This document shows positions 15,343 to 22,297 of a stretch of DNA of 40,019 nt, one piece after another. Positions within the stretch are counted from its first letter, which is position 1; every line of letters starts with the position of its first letter. The notes under the pieces were generated by a model. That model worked only from the letters and a program-made list of their open reading frames with translations, was not told the DNA's origin and did no database searches. The stretch is taken from contig JAJFUP010000254.1 of assembly GCA_021372395.1 (NCBI GenBank), forward strand, positions 1 through 40,019, read 5' to 3'. The stretch is from Deltaproteobacteria bacterium (GTDB taxonomy: Bacteria; Desulfobacterota; Desulfomonilia; UBA1062). The translations under genes were made by a program, and so were the position numbers.

Positions 15343-17241
15343 ATGAGAAAAGGGGAAACAGGCCTGTCGAACAACGTCAAGGCCTTTACGAACTTCAACA
15401 CCTATAAGAAGAGCGTCATGTTCAGGGTCGACCCTGTCGGTGCCAGGGTCATCCTCGAGCTGCTGCCTCTGCTCATCCATATCAACCACCCGAACCTCCC
15501 CGGGTACGTGGGGCAGGACAACTGCCCGTGCGGCATCCATCGCATGCCATGGCCGGCAAAGACGCTGAAGGATCTCCCCTCCTTCCTCTCGTCCAAGATA
15601 AGCCTCGGGAAGATTCAAGATTACCTGCCCACAAAAAGGGAGATCGAGGGGCTTTTCACCATCGGTTCGGTGGGCAGCCTCGCCCAGACCCGTGAATCCG
15701 ACTACGACATCTGGGTGGTCGTGGATGCTGGCCGCATCGAGCCTGCCAGGCTCAAGGCCCTTGAGCGCAAGCTCAAGCTCCTCCGGCGTTGGATCACGGG
15801 CAAGTACGTGATCGATCTCCACTTCTTCCTCATGGACGTCAAGAACATCAGGGACAACAACTTCGGGTCCATATCGCAGGAAGGGTCGGGCTCTGCTCTC
15901 AAGACCATTCTCAAGGAAGAGTTCTACCGCACCATGACCCTGATCGAGGGAAAGATACCGTTGTGGTGGATTGTTTCGCCCGAAGCCGGGCCGGGCGCAT
16001 ACGAAGCCGCAGGGATGACTCCCGGCGCGATCCCGGGTGTCGATGGGGACGATGTCATCGACCTGGGGGATATCGATTCCATCCCGGAACAGGAACTCCT
16101 GGGGGCCGCCCTGTGGCAGATGCACAAGGCGCTCGATGACCCTCTGAAGTCGGTCCTCAAGATGGCCCTCGTGGCTACCTACCTGGATGATGCCGGCAGG
16201 AGCAGTCTTCTGTGCAACGTCATCAGGAAGAACATCTTCGATGAGAAAAACGACGGCATCATCGATCCGTACGTGGAGATCCTGCGTCGGGTGGAAGACT
16301 TCTACCATGCCCGGGGTGACAACAAGACGGTGGATCTGCTGAGGAAGTGCTTCTATCTGAAGGTCAATCCCAACATCCGCCTCAGCGACCTCCTGAAGGT
16401 GGACCGGAACGACAAGGCGTCGATGATGGTGGACATCGTCAGGGCCTGGGGCTGGTCTCTGCGGACCATCAAGGATCTGAACGAGTTTCCGGAATGGGGG
16501 GTAGAGAAATACCGCGGATTCGGCGACGATATCCACGCCTACCTCAAACTGGCCACGGTCCTCCTCATTCGGAAGGCACGGGCCTTCCTCGTCAACATTG
16601 CATTGGACGAGGACGTGGAGGTGGAGATCCTCAGGAGGAGGATCGAGGCCTTCTACGTGTCGAAGGACGGCAAGATCGAGTGCGAGAAGAGGGTGAAGAA
16701 AAAGGAGCCGGCCTACCGGGACCTCTTCTTCTCCTACACCGACAAGAAGTGGCGGATTTCCGAGAGGAGCACCGACAAGGCAGAGAGTCCTTTCATCATG
16801 GAATCCGACCGGGTGGTCAGGATCCTCGCCTGGCTCGTGTACAACAAGAGGTTCGATGTATCCACCGCCTTTCACATGATCCCGAATACTTCCACGGTCG
16901 GGCTTTCGGACATCCAGTCGCTGCTGTGGGATCTCAATGCCCTGATTCCCGATGCCAACTCCATCGGGCTCGAGCGAAGCTCCCTCATGGAGAACAAGAA
17001 TTCGAAGCAGATGGTGATCATCGCAAACATGGAGTGTCCCGACAGCATGCATGCCATACAAGAGATCGATGTGCTCTGGATCAATTCATGGAACGAGCTT
17101 TTCTGCATCCATCTCAGGCCCGACCAGGTCGGATCGTGGATGGCGAGGATGAAGGAGCCCTCGACGCAGGTGAATATCTGGCTGCCGCGGGAAGGAAACA
17201 CCAAGTACCTGGCGCAGGTCCTGCGCACCATCATCTCCTGA
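15343..17241 (+). CDS. cyaA: Class I (CyaA-type) adenylate cyclase, catalytic region only
   Basis: A 632-residue enzyme expected to make cAMP from ATP. It aligns by eye through the catalytic half of enterobacterial CyaA: FTIGSVGSLAQTRESDYDIW (about 107-125; nucleotidyltransferase-type GS...S and DxD), FFLMDVKNI, KEEFYRTMTLIEGKIPLWW, LLGAALWQMHKALDDP, LRKCFYLKVNPN and VRAWGWS. The protein stops where the E. coli C-terminal regulatory (glucose/EIIA-responsive) domain of about 200 residues would follow. The ATG at 15343 has no clear ribosome-binding site. It begins 16 bases after lgt, so co-transcription is probable. No CRP-type receptor gene is in the window. Confidence 0.85.
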   Translation: MRKGETGLSNNVKAFTNFNTYKKSVMFRVDPVGARVILELLPLLIHINHPNLPGYVGQDNCPCGIHRMPWPAKTLKDLPSFLSSKISLGKIQDYLPTKREIEGLFTIGSVGSLAQTRESDYDIWVVVDAGRIEPARLKALERKLKLLRRWITGKYVIDLHFFLMDVKNIRDNNFGSISQEGSGSALKTILKEEFYRTMTLIEGKIPLWWIVSPEAGPGAYEAAGMTPGAIPGVDGDDVIDLGDIDSIPEQELLGAALWQMHKALDDPLKSVLKMALVATYLDDAGRSSLLCNVIRKNIFDEKNDGIIDPYVEILRRVEDFYHARGDNKTVDLLRKCFYLKVNPNIRLSDLLKVDRNDKASMMVDIVRAWGWSLRTIKDLNEFPEWGVEKYRGFGDDIHAYLKLATVLLIRKARAFLVNIALDEDVEVEILRRRIEAFYVSKDGKIECEKRVKKKEPAYRDLFFSYTDKKWRISERSTDKAESPFIMESDRVVRILAWLVYNKRFDVSTAFHMIPNTSTVGLSDIQSLLWDLNALIPDANSIGLERSSLMENKNSKQMVIIANMECPDSMHAIQEIDVLWINSWNELFCIHLRPDQVGSWMARMKEPSTQVNIWLPREGNTKYLAQVLRTIIS

Positions 17242-17303
17242 GGCATTTCCCCGCGTTCGGGCCGTGGCCCCTTCCGGCATAGCGTTTTCGAATCACAAAA
17301 GAA

Positions 17304-17332
17304 TTGACTCGCACCGGCAATGCCGATAAGAA
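17304..17332 (+). promoter_or_regulatory. Possible promoter before the nitrilase-family gene
   Basis: TTGACT (17304-17309) and TAAGAA (17327-17332) lie 17 bases apart in the 160-base gap after the adenylate cyclase gene. The -35 is good; the -10 is weak. Confidence 0.3.
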
Positions 17333-17401
17333 TCTTCCTGTTTCCAAGGCTCAGCGTGCCTCTGGCATACGGGGGACACGGAAGGGGTTTGCGGTTTCGC
17401 T

Positions 17402-18241
17402 ATGGGAGCTCATCACGTATCCATAGGTATCTGCCAGAACAGGCAGACCTACGACTTCGAGCGCAATATCCGGAACGCGGCATCCATGGTGGACGAGGCG
17501 GTTGCCATGGGTGCGGAGGCGGTGGCCTTCACCGAGATGTTCTTCACCCCCTACGAGCCCCGGGCCATCCGGTCTGCGGCACGTCACACCCCGGAAGCCC
17601 TCGATGCCCTGAAATCCAAGTCGATCCAATACCGGGTCCATATCATTGCAGGCTCCGTTCCCTGGCCCGGTCCGGGGGATCGCTTCTTCAACAGGGCGTG
17701 CGTGTTCGGCCCCGACGGGACCGAGATCTACCACCACGACAAAATCCACCTCTTCGACTGCACTCCCCCGGGGGGGCCATCGGTGAGGGAATCGGAGACA
17801 ATCGTTCCCGGCAACTCCCTCGGGCATTTCGAAACCCCGTGGTGCAGTGCGTCGGTCATCGTGTGCTATGACCTCAGGTTTACCCCGCTCACCCAGCTGC
17901 TGGCGGACCGGGGCGTGAGGTGCCTGTTCGTGCCTGCGGCCTTTTCACATGCAACCGGGAAGGCGCACTGGGAGATGCTGGTGAGGATGAGATCGATTGA
18001 GCTGCAGGCCTTTGTCGTCGGGGTGCAGCCGGCCGACAATCCCGACCTGAGGTATGTCCCCTGGGGGCATTCCCTCATAGCCTCTCCCTGGGGAGAAGTC
18101 CTGATCGATGCAGGCGTGGATGAGTGCGTGAAGGTCGTGACCATCGACCTCGGCGAGGTCGACGGGATCCGGGCCAGGTTCCCGCTGCTGGACCACCGGA
18201 GAAAGGACCTCTACGGAACGTGCTGGCGGGAGGAAGCATGA
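17402..18241 (+). CDS. Carbon-nitrogen hydrolase (nitrilase superfamily, omega-amidase-like)
   Basis: A 279-residue cytoplasmic amidase. The catalytic triad of the superfamily is visible: Glu in FTEMFFTPYE, Lys in YHHDKIHLFD and Cys in VIVCYDLRFTPLTQLL. The conserved VPAAFSHATGKAHWEMLVRMRSIE segment, in abbreviated form here, supplies substrate-pocket residues and the dimer contact. The length fits omega-amidase and other branch members acting on small dicarboxylate monoamides or deaminated glutathione; the substrate cannot be fixed from sequence. The stop codon overlaps the start of the ABC ATPase gene (ATGA), implying translational coupling. Confidence 0.88.
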   Translation: MGAHHVSIGICQNRQTYDFERNIRNAASMVDEAVAMGAEAVAFTEMFFTPYEPRAIRSAARHTPEALDALKSKSIQYRVHIIAGSVPWPGPGDRFFNRACVFGPDGTEIYHHDKIHLFDCTPPGGPSVRESETIVPGNSLGHFETPWCSASVIVCYDLRFTPLTQLLADRGVRCLFVPAAFSHATGKAHWEMLVRMRSIELQAFVVGVQPADNPDLRYVPWGHSLIASPWGEVLIDAGVDECVKVVTIDLGEVDGIRARFPLLDHRRKDLYGTCWREEA

Positions 18242-18987
18242 TAGAGATTCACTCCCTGAGCAAGTCCTTCAAAGGGCTCTCGGTGCTCGACGACATCGAC
18301 CTCACCGTCCCCGAGGGCAAGATCACGGTGATCATAGGCCCGTCGGGCACCGGGAAGAGCGTCCTGCTGAAGCACATCCTCGGCCTCATCAAGCCCGATT
18401 CCGGGAAGATCATCTTCCACGGCAACGACATCGCTGCCATGGACGAGGTGGCGCTCATGGGGATACGCAAGCATTTCGGGGTGTGCTTCCAGGATGCCGC
18501 ACTGTTCGACTCCATGACCGTGGGCGAGAACGTGGGGTTTCCCTTTGCCATGCACACCGACCTCGCAAATGAACAGATAGCGGTGCAGGTGGCTTCGCTC
18601 CTCAGGGAGGTGGGCCTCACCGGCATCGAGGACAAGATGCCGTCGCAGCTCTCCGGAGGCATGAGGAAGCGGGTGGGGCTCGCCCGGGCACTCGCCCTGA
18701 GCCCCGAGGTCATCCTGTTCGATGAGCCCACCACCGGACTCGACCCGGTCATGACCACGGCCATCAACACGCTCATCAAAGAGGTGCAGGGGAAGACACA
18801 CGCCACGAGCCTCGTGATCAGCCACGACATCCACGGGGCCTTTGCACTCGCCGATTACATGGCCATGCTCTTCGGGGGCCGCATCGTTCATCAGGGAACT
18901 CCCGAAGAGTTCAGGGACACCGAAGACCCGCTGGTCCGGCAGTTCATCGAGGGGCGGCTGCAGGGGCCCATCAATCCTATACAGTAG
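18238..18987 (+). CDS. mlaF: ABC transporter ATPase, MlaF-like
   Basis: A 249-residue cytoplasmic ATPase of the phospholipid-trafficking (Mla/Ttg2) family. Walker A is GPSGTGKSVLLKHIL, the Q-loop is VCFQDAALFDSMTVGENV, the signature is LSGGMRKRVGLARAL, Walker B is VILFDEPTTGLDP, and the H-loop is VISHDI. SGGMRKR and the C-terminal GTPEEF/DPLVRQFIEG are typical of MlaF. GGGAGG lies 4 bases before the ATG. The permease (MlaE) and MCE protein (MlaD) normally beside it are absent here. The stop codon TAG is the first part of an R1-type end sequence. Confidence 0.85.
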   Translation: MIEIHSLSKSFKGLSVLDDIDLTVPEGKITVIIGPSGTGKSVLLKHILGLIKPDSGKIIFHGNDIAAMDEVALMGIRKHFGVCFQDAALFDSMTVGENVGFPFAMHTDLANEQIAVQVASLLREVGLTGIEDKMPSQLSGGMRKRVGLARALALSPEVILFDEPTTGLDPVMTTAINTLIKEVQGKTHATSLVISHDIHGAFALADYMAMLFGGRIVHQGTPEEFRDTEDPLVRQFIEGRLQGPINPIQ

Positions 18988-19083
18988 AGCCATGTGCAAA
19001 ACTCGAGATGAAGACCGCGATATTGTCGGCCATGCCCTTATCAGTCTTATACACCATACAGTAGAGCCAATTGCAAAACTCGA
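18979..19083 (+). repeat. Pair of 28-base direct repeats at the mlaF 3' end
   Basis: ATACAGTAGAGCC followed by TGCAAAACTCGA occurs at 18979-19006 (including the mlaF stop) and again at 19056-19083, 77 bases apart, with two mismatches. Each copy contains the R1 outer end GAGCC..TGCAAAACTC. Duplication of the gene end, or adjacent insertion of repeat elements, would explain it. Confidence 0.65.
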
Positions 19084-19135
19084 AAAACCGTCACCCCCGC
19101 GAAAGCTCCGGGTGTGCTTGAAGCGGCAGAATCAG
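19064..19135. repeat. Dispersed palindromic repeat, copy 4 (family R1, half copy)
   Basis: The outer end GAGCCAATTGCAAAACTCGA at about 19064 is followed by a core arm CCGTCACCCCCGCGAAAGC near 19088. The opposite arm and right end are missing. Confidence 0.5.
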
Positions 19136-19159
19136 CCTGCAGGCCTCTGTGTTGCCCGG

Positions 19160-19618
19160 TCAGGGCATGGAGAACTCCGTGTCGGGGTGTCTCACGCTCA
19201 ACACGGGGCAGTGCGCCTTCTTGACCACCTTTTCAGCCGTTTGCCCGAAGAGGACGTGCTTGATGCCCGTCCGTCCGTGAGACCCGATCACGATGAGATC
19301 GATCTGCTCTGTCCGTGCGAACTGGATGATCTCGTAGAAAGGCACGCCATGGAGAATGTAGGTGTCGCAGTGCATGTCAGGGGGCACGACAGACCCCACC
19401 ATCTCTTCCAGACGCTGAGATGCGTTCTGCTCGAACTCGAGGTAGAGCTGGGGAAGTATTGTGGGGCTTAAGGTATACTCGGAAAACTCCGTGAAGTCCT
19501 GCAGCACATGCACCAGGTAGAGCCTCGCGTGGAAAAGCCTGTTCAGGTCGATGGCATAGGTGAATGCATGGCGGGAAGATACGCTGAAGTCCGTGGGGAT
19601 GAGAATTTTTTCTATCAT
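19160..19618 (-). CDS. Universal stress protein (UspA family)
   Basis: A 152-residue cytoplasmic single-domain Usp. The N-terminus IEKILIPTDFSVSSRHAFTYAIDL and the C-terminal ATP-binding block IVIGSHGRTGIKHVLFGQTAEKVVKKAHCPVLSV (given here only as its family pattern G-2x-G-9x-G-[ST]) place it in the ATP-binding subgroup. The exact role is unknown; such proteins respond to starvation, redox or energy stress. There is no Shine-Dalgarno before the ATG at 19618, and a strong promoter match ends 6 bases upstream of the start, suggesting a leaderless mRNA. Confidence 0.92.
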   Translation of the reverse strand: MIEKILIPTDFSVSSRHAFTYAIDLNRLFHARLYLVHVLQDFTEFSEYTLSPTILPQLYLEFEQNASQRLEEMVGSVVPPDMHCDTYILHGVPFYEIIQFARTEQIDLIVIGSHGRTGIKHVLFGQTAEKVVKKAHCPVLSVRHPDTEFSMP

Positions 19619-19624
19619 GATCTA

Positions 19625-19652
19625 AAAATACGTGCCGTGACCCCAATGTCAA
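19625..19652 (-). promoter_or_regulatory. Sigma-70-type promoter of the universal stress gene
   Basis: On the minus strand a perfect TTGACA (19652-19647) and TATTTT (19630-19625) are 16 bases apart. The -10 box ends 6 bases before the start codon, so transcription should begin at or next to the ATG. Confidence 0.6.
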
Positions 19653-19702
19653 TATGACCAACCTTGCCTTTGTCGGACCAAACCTGGTATATGAGGCCAC
19701 AT

Positions 19703-20272
19703 ATGAAGCCTGCGCTGCTCATCGCATCATGCATGCTGCTTCTTGCAGGATGTGCACACCTGGAAGTCCCTTCTAGGAATATCTATCCCTTCCGCGCCGA
19801 GTTCAACGGGGCAGGGGTTCTCGACGGCGTCGATATGCGCATGACCGGCGCCTTATACCTCACCTCGCAAGGGGCCGGCATAATCCAGGTCTATGGTCCC
19901 GGCGGCATGGCCCTCTACACCGTTGACATCGACGGTGCGAACCTCGCGCTGAAAGACATGTGGGGGAAGAAAACGGACGATATCTCGCTGCCCATGAGCG
20001 ACCTGGCGGGGCTGCTCGCAGGCGATGTGCCCCGCGGTACATACCTGTACAGGGAAAAGACCCTTGATGGATCGAGAGTGATCTACCCCTGGGGGGTTCT
20101 CATCATCGATGAAGAGACCCGCCCCCGGGAGATCCATGTGCGGAGAGACCCGCCCATCGACCTGATCTTCAGACACGAGGGCACAAATGTCACCATCGAT
20201 ACGTCCCATGGCCCGGATAATTTCACGATCACACTCATGGTCAATGAAGGGGGGAGGTGGCTTTCCCCATGA
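19703..20272 (+). CDS. Outer-membrane-type lipoprotein, LolB-like
   Basis: A 189-residue lipoprotein. MKPALLIASCMLLLAGCAHL is a signal peptide with a clear LLAGC lipobox, so the mature protein starts at Cys17 and would be lipidated by Lgt. Residue +2 is Ala, favouring outer-membrane sorting. The following beta-rich part (FNGAGVLDGVDMRMTGALYL, then QVYGPGGMALYTVDIDG and LAGLLAGDVPRG) has the strand order of LolB or other lipoprotein-localisation proteins; that similarity is only a visual judgement. GAGG is 6 bases before the ATG at 19703, which makes upstream starts unlikely. Confidence 0.7.
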   Translation: MKPALLIASCMLLLAGCAHLEVPSRNIYPFRAEFNGAGVLDGVDMRMTGALYLTSQGAGIIQVYGPGGMALYTVDIDGANLALKDMWGKKTDDISLPMSDLAGLLAGDVPRGTYLYREKTLDGSRVIYPWGVLIIDEETRPREIHVRRDPPIDLIFRHEGTNVTIDTSHGPDNFTITLMVNEGGRWLSP

Positions 20273-20306
20273 AATGCTCTGCTCGAGAAGGGGGGAATCA
20301 GGTTTC

Positions 20307-20639
20307 ATGCTGGTAATAACGTGTCCGACATGCGGCAAGAAGATTGTCTGGGATGATTTTCAGCCCACCGAGATCAGGTGCAGCAAATGCGGGGAACATC
20401 TGAACCTGCACCGCGAGTTCAAGAAGAACATCGAGATGCGGGACCAGGCAGACAAGGGACGGATCGTCCGCTGTCCCCGATGCAGGGGTATCGTGAACCG
20501 GAGGTGGTTCATCCGGTGCACCCACTGCGGGTACTGGCTCTTCGGTCCATTCTCCTTTCACGGCAAGTGGCCGTTCATCCTCATGCTGGCCTTGGTGTAC
20601 CTCGTCTTCAGCGCGATCTACGCCATCTACCTCAGGTGA
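20307..20639 (+). CDS. Double zinc-ribbon protein with C-terminal membrane anchor
   Basis: A 110-residue protein of unknown function. Four CxxC pairs form two zinc ribbons: CPTCGKK with CSKCGEH, and CPRCRG with CTHCGYW. The last 25 residues (WPFILMLALVYLVFSAIYAI) are one hydrophobic helix, so the ribbons probably face the cytoplasm from a tail anchor. The start at 20307 puts the first ribbon at the N-terminus; an upstream in-frame ATG at 20274 is possible. It sits between the lipoprotein and the GGQ release-factor-like gene, 12 bases before the latter. No catalytic motif is visible. Confidence 0.7.
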   Translation: MLVITCPTCGKKIVWDDFQPTEIRCSKCGEHLNLHREFKKNIEMRDQADKGRIVRCPRCRGIVNRRWFIRCTHCGYWLFGPFSFHGKWPFILMLALVYLVFSAIYAIYLR

Positions 20640-20651
20640 AAGATCCGGGTA

Positions 20652-21023
20652 ATGGGTGAGGAGTTCATCAGCCCCGAGAAGATACGATCTCTCGAAGAGC
20701 GGATGAGGGATCTCGGCATCCCGGAGAGGGACATCGAGGAGAAATTCATCCGGGCCCAGGGAAGAGGGGGGCAGAAGGTGAACAAATCCTCCTCCTGCGT
20801 GTACCTCAAGCACCTCCCCACCGGCATCGAGGTGAAATGCCAGAAGGCGCGCACCCAGGCCATGAACCGTTTCTTTGCACGCCGAGCCCTTGCCGACAAG
20901 GTGGAGGAGAAACTCCAGGGAAGGGCTTCACCCGCGGCACACAAGGCGGACAAGATCCGTAAGCAGAAGCACAAGCGTGCCAAAAGGGCCCGGGGCAGGA
21001 CAGAAACTACCACCTGCCCGTAA
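20652..21023 (+). CDS. Stand-alone RF-1-domain (GGQ) peptidyl-tRNA hydrolase-like protein
   Basis: A 123-residue protein consisting of the catalytic domain of class I release factors. The GGQ motif is in GRGGQKVNKSSSCVYLKHLP, followed by the usual GIEVKCQKARTQAMNR and a strongly basic C-terminal tail (KADKIRKQKHKRAKRARGR). There is no codon-recognition domain. By family it should hydrolyse peptidyl-tRNA on stalled ribosomes (ArfB-, ICT1- or C12orf65-like), with the basic tail entering the empty mRNA channel. About 35 N-terminal residues precede the GGQ, more than in ArfB. It starts 12 bases after the double zinc-ribbon gene. Confidence 0.85.
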   Translation: MGEEFISPEKIRSLEERMRDLGIPERDIEEKFIRAQGRGGQKVNKSSSCVYLKHLPTGIEVKCQKARTQAMNRFFARRALADKVEEKLQGRASPAAHKADKIRKQKHKRAKRARGRTETTTCP

Positions 21024-21087
21024 TTGCGATTATTTTGCTTTTTCCCGGCCTGACTGCTAAGGTGATTCGCGAGAATTGTTTTTCAAT

Positions 21088-21209
21088 GGAGCCAATTGCA
21101 GAAATACCGGAACGTCATTCCCTCGAAAGAGGGAATCCTGTCTTCTCGGGTCGTTCTGGACCCTCGTTTCGCGGGGGTGACAGTCTGGATGAGTTTTGCA
21201 ATTATCTCC
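21088..21209. repeat. Dispersed palindromic repeat, copy 5 (most complete R1 copy)
   Basis: The left end GGAGCCAATTGCAGAAAT and the right end GAGTTTTGCAATTATCTCC are inverted copies. Inside, GTCATTCCCTCGAAAGAGGG and GACCCTCGTTTCGCGGGGGT form a long imperfect pair of palindromic arms. No gene lies within. This copy best defines the family outline. Confidence 0.7.
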
Positions 21210-21243
21210 ATGATAAATTTTTTAAGAGGAGAATAGACCCCCT

Positions 21244-22062
21244 ATGGACCCGGTAGACCAGTATCTCATGGAGAATCCCGAAGAGGCCCTCAGACTCGAT
21301 GTCAAGACAGACCCCGATGCGGTGCGCAAGCAGGCCCTCATGTTCGGAATCGGCCCCGGGGCCAGGGTGCTCGATGGGGGGTGCGGTTCAGGAAAGACGA
21401 CCTCCATACTCCATGAGATGATCCAGCCGGGGGGTGCAATCGTGGGTGTGGATTTTGCCGAGGAACGGATACAGTTTGCCCGGAAGCACTACGAGAAGGC
21501 CGACGGCATCGAATTCCGGCTCTTGGACCTCAGATCCTCTCTGGCCGACCTCGGGCAGTTCGATTTCATCTGGGTCCGCTTCGTGCTGGAATACCATCTC
21601 GAAGGGGCCGTCGACATCATCAGGAACCTTGCCAAGAGCCTCAAACCGGACGGGTGCCTGTGTCTGCTCGATCTCGATTACAACTGTCTGAGCCATTACC
21701 CGGTGCCGCAGGAGATGGATGCGATCCTCAAGAAGCTCGTGGACAGAATGGCCCGGAAATACAACTTTGACCCTTTTGTGGGGAGAAAACTCTACACGTA
21801 CCTGTATGATCTCGGCTTCCGGGACATCGAGGTGAACCTCATCCCCCACCACCTGATCTATGGCGAGCTCAGATCGAGCGACGATTTCAACTGGATCAAG
21901 AAGCTGCAGATGGCGTCCGTAAAGGCGAGCGATCTCTTCGAAGCCTATCCCGGCGGATTCGATGCCTTTTTCAACGACTTTACCTCGTTCTTCCACGATA
22001 CGAGACGTTTCACCTACACCCCGCTCATCATGTGCAAGGGGAAGAGGCCGGTGGCCGTGTAG
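21244..22062 (+). CDS. SAM-dependent methyltransferase
   Basis: A 272-residue class I methyltransferase. Motif I (SAM binding) is VLDGGCGSGKTTSILHEMI, followed by the acidic ribose-binding strand VGVDFAEERIQFARKHY, a DLRSSLADLGQFDFIWVRFVLEY strand (motif II/IV region) and the post-motif LKPDGCLCLLDLDY. The substrate is not evident; small-molecule or quinone-type methyltransferases share the layout. GAGGAG lies 12 bases before the ATG. An R1 repeat lies immediately upstream, so the promoter is likely in or next to it. Confidence 0.82.
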   Translation: MDPVDQYLMENPEEALRLDVKTDPDAVRKQALMFGIGPGARVLDGGCGSGKTTSILHEMIQPGGAIVGVDFAEERIQFARKHYEKADGIEFRLLDLRSSLADLGQFDFIWVRFVLEYHLEGAVDIIRNLAKSLKPDGCLCLLDLDYNCLSHYPVPQEMDAILKKLVDRMARKYNFDPFVGRKLYTYLYDLGFRDIEVNLIPHHLIYGELRSSDDFNWIKKLQMASVKASDLFEAYPGGFDAFFNDFTSFFHDTRRFTYTPLIMCKGKRPVAV

Positions 22063-22157
22063 AGGGGAATGATGTCCGGTCACCGGGAAGGCGTTTTCCG
22101 ACAGGTTGATGCACCCTGGTAAGACCGGGAGAGAACATAGTTAATGCAATGGTATCA

Positions 22158-22186
22158 TTGACATATTGAGGCTGAAAGTGTACGAG
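22158..22186 (+). promoter_or_regulatory. Possible promoter before the tandem-PilZ gene
   Basis: A perfect TTGACA (22158-22163) is followed after 17 bases by TACGAG, a weak -10. It lies about 110 bases before the start; the leader includes a CCCGTG/CACGGG hairpin (22233-22251). Confidence 0.3.
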
Positions 22187-22297
22187 AATCGATGAGTGGT
22201 GAGCACCTCGGTACCTGTGTCACGATGATCACCCCGTGATCGGGACACGGGTGTGAGGGTGCCATCCGGAATCGGGTAACGGTTTTTAACTTATGGA

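Noticed and set aside
15268-17061. 597-codon open frame on the minus strand
   Set aside because: It is antisense to the adenylate cyclase gene, which has clear family motifs. The antisense frame is rich in Val, His, Leu and Asp and has no motif.
18124-18237. Upstream extension of the MlaF-like frame
   Set aside because: The extension overlaps the nitrilase coding sequence. The ATG at 18238 has GGGAGG directly upstream and gives the family N-terminus.
22063-22297. Leader of the tandem-PilZ gene considered as a cyclic-di-GMP riboswitch
   Set aside because: The region lacks the conserved GEMM core. Only a short CCCGTG/CACGGG hairpin is visible.
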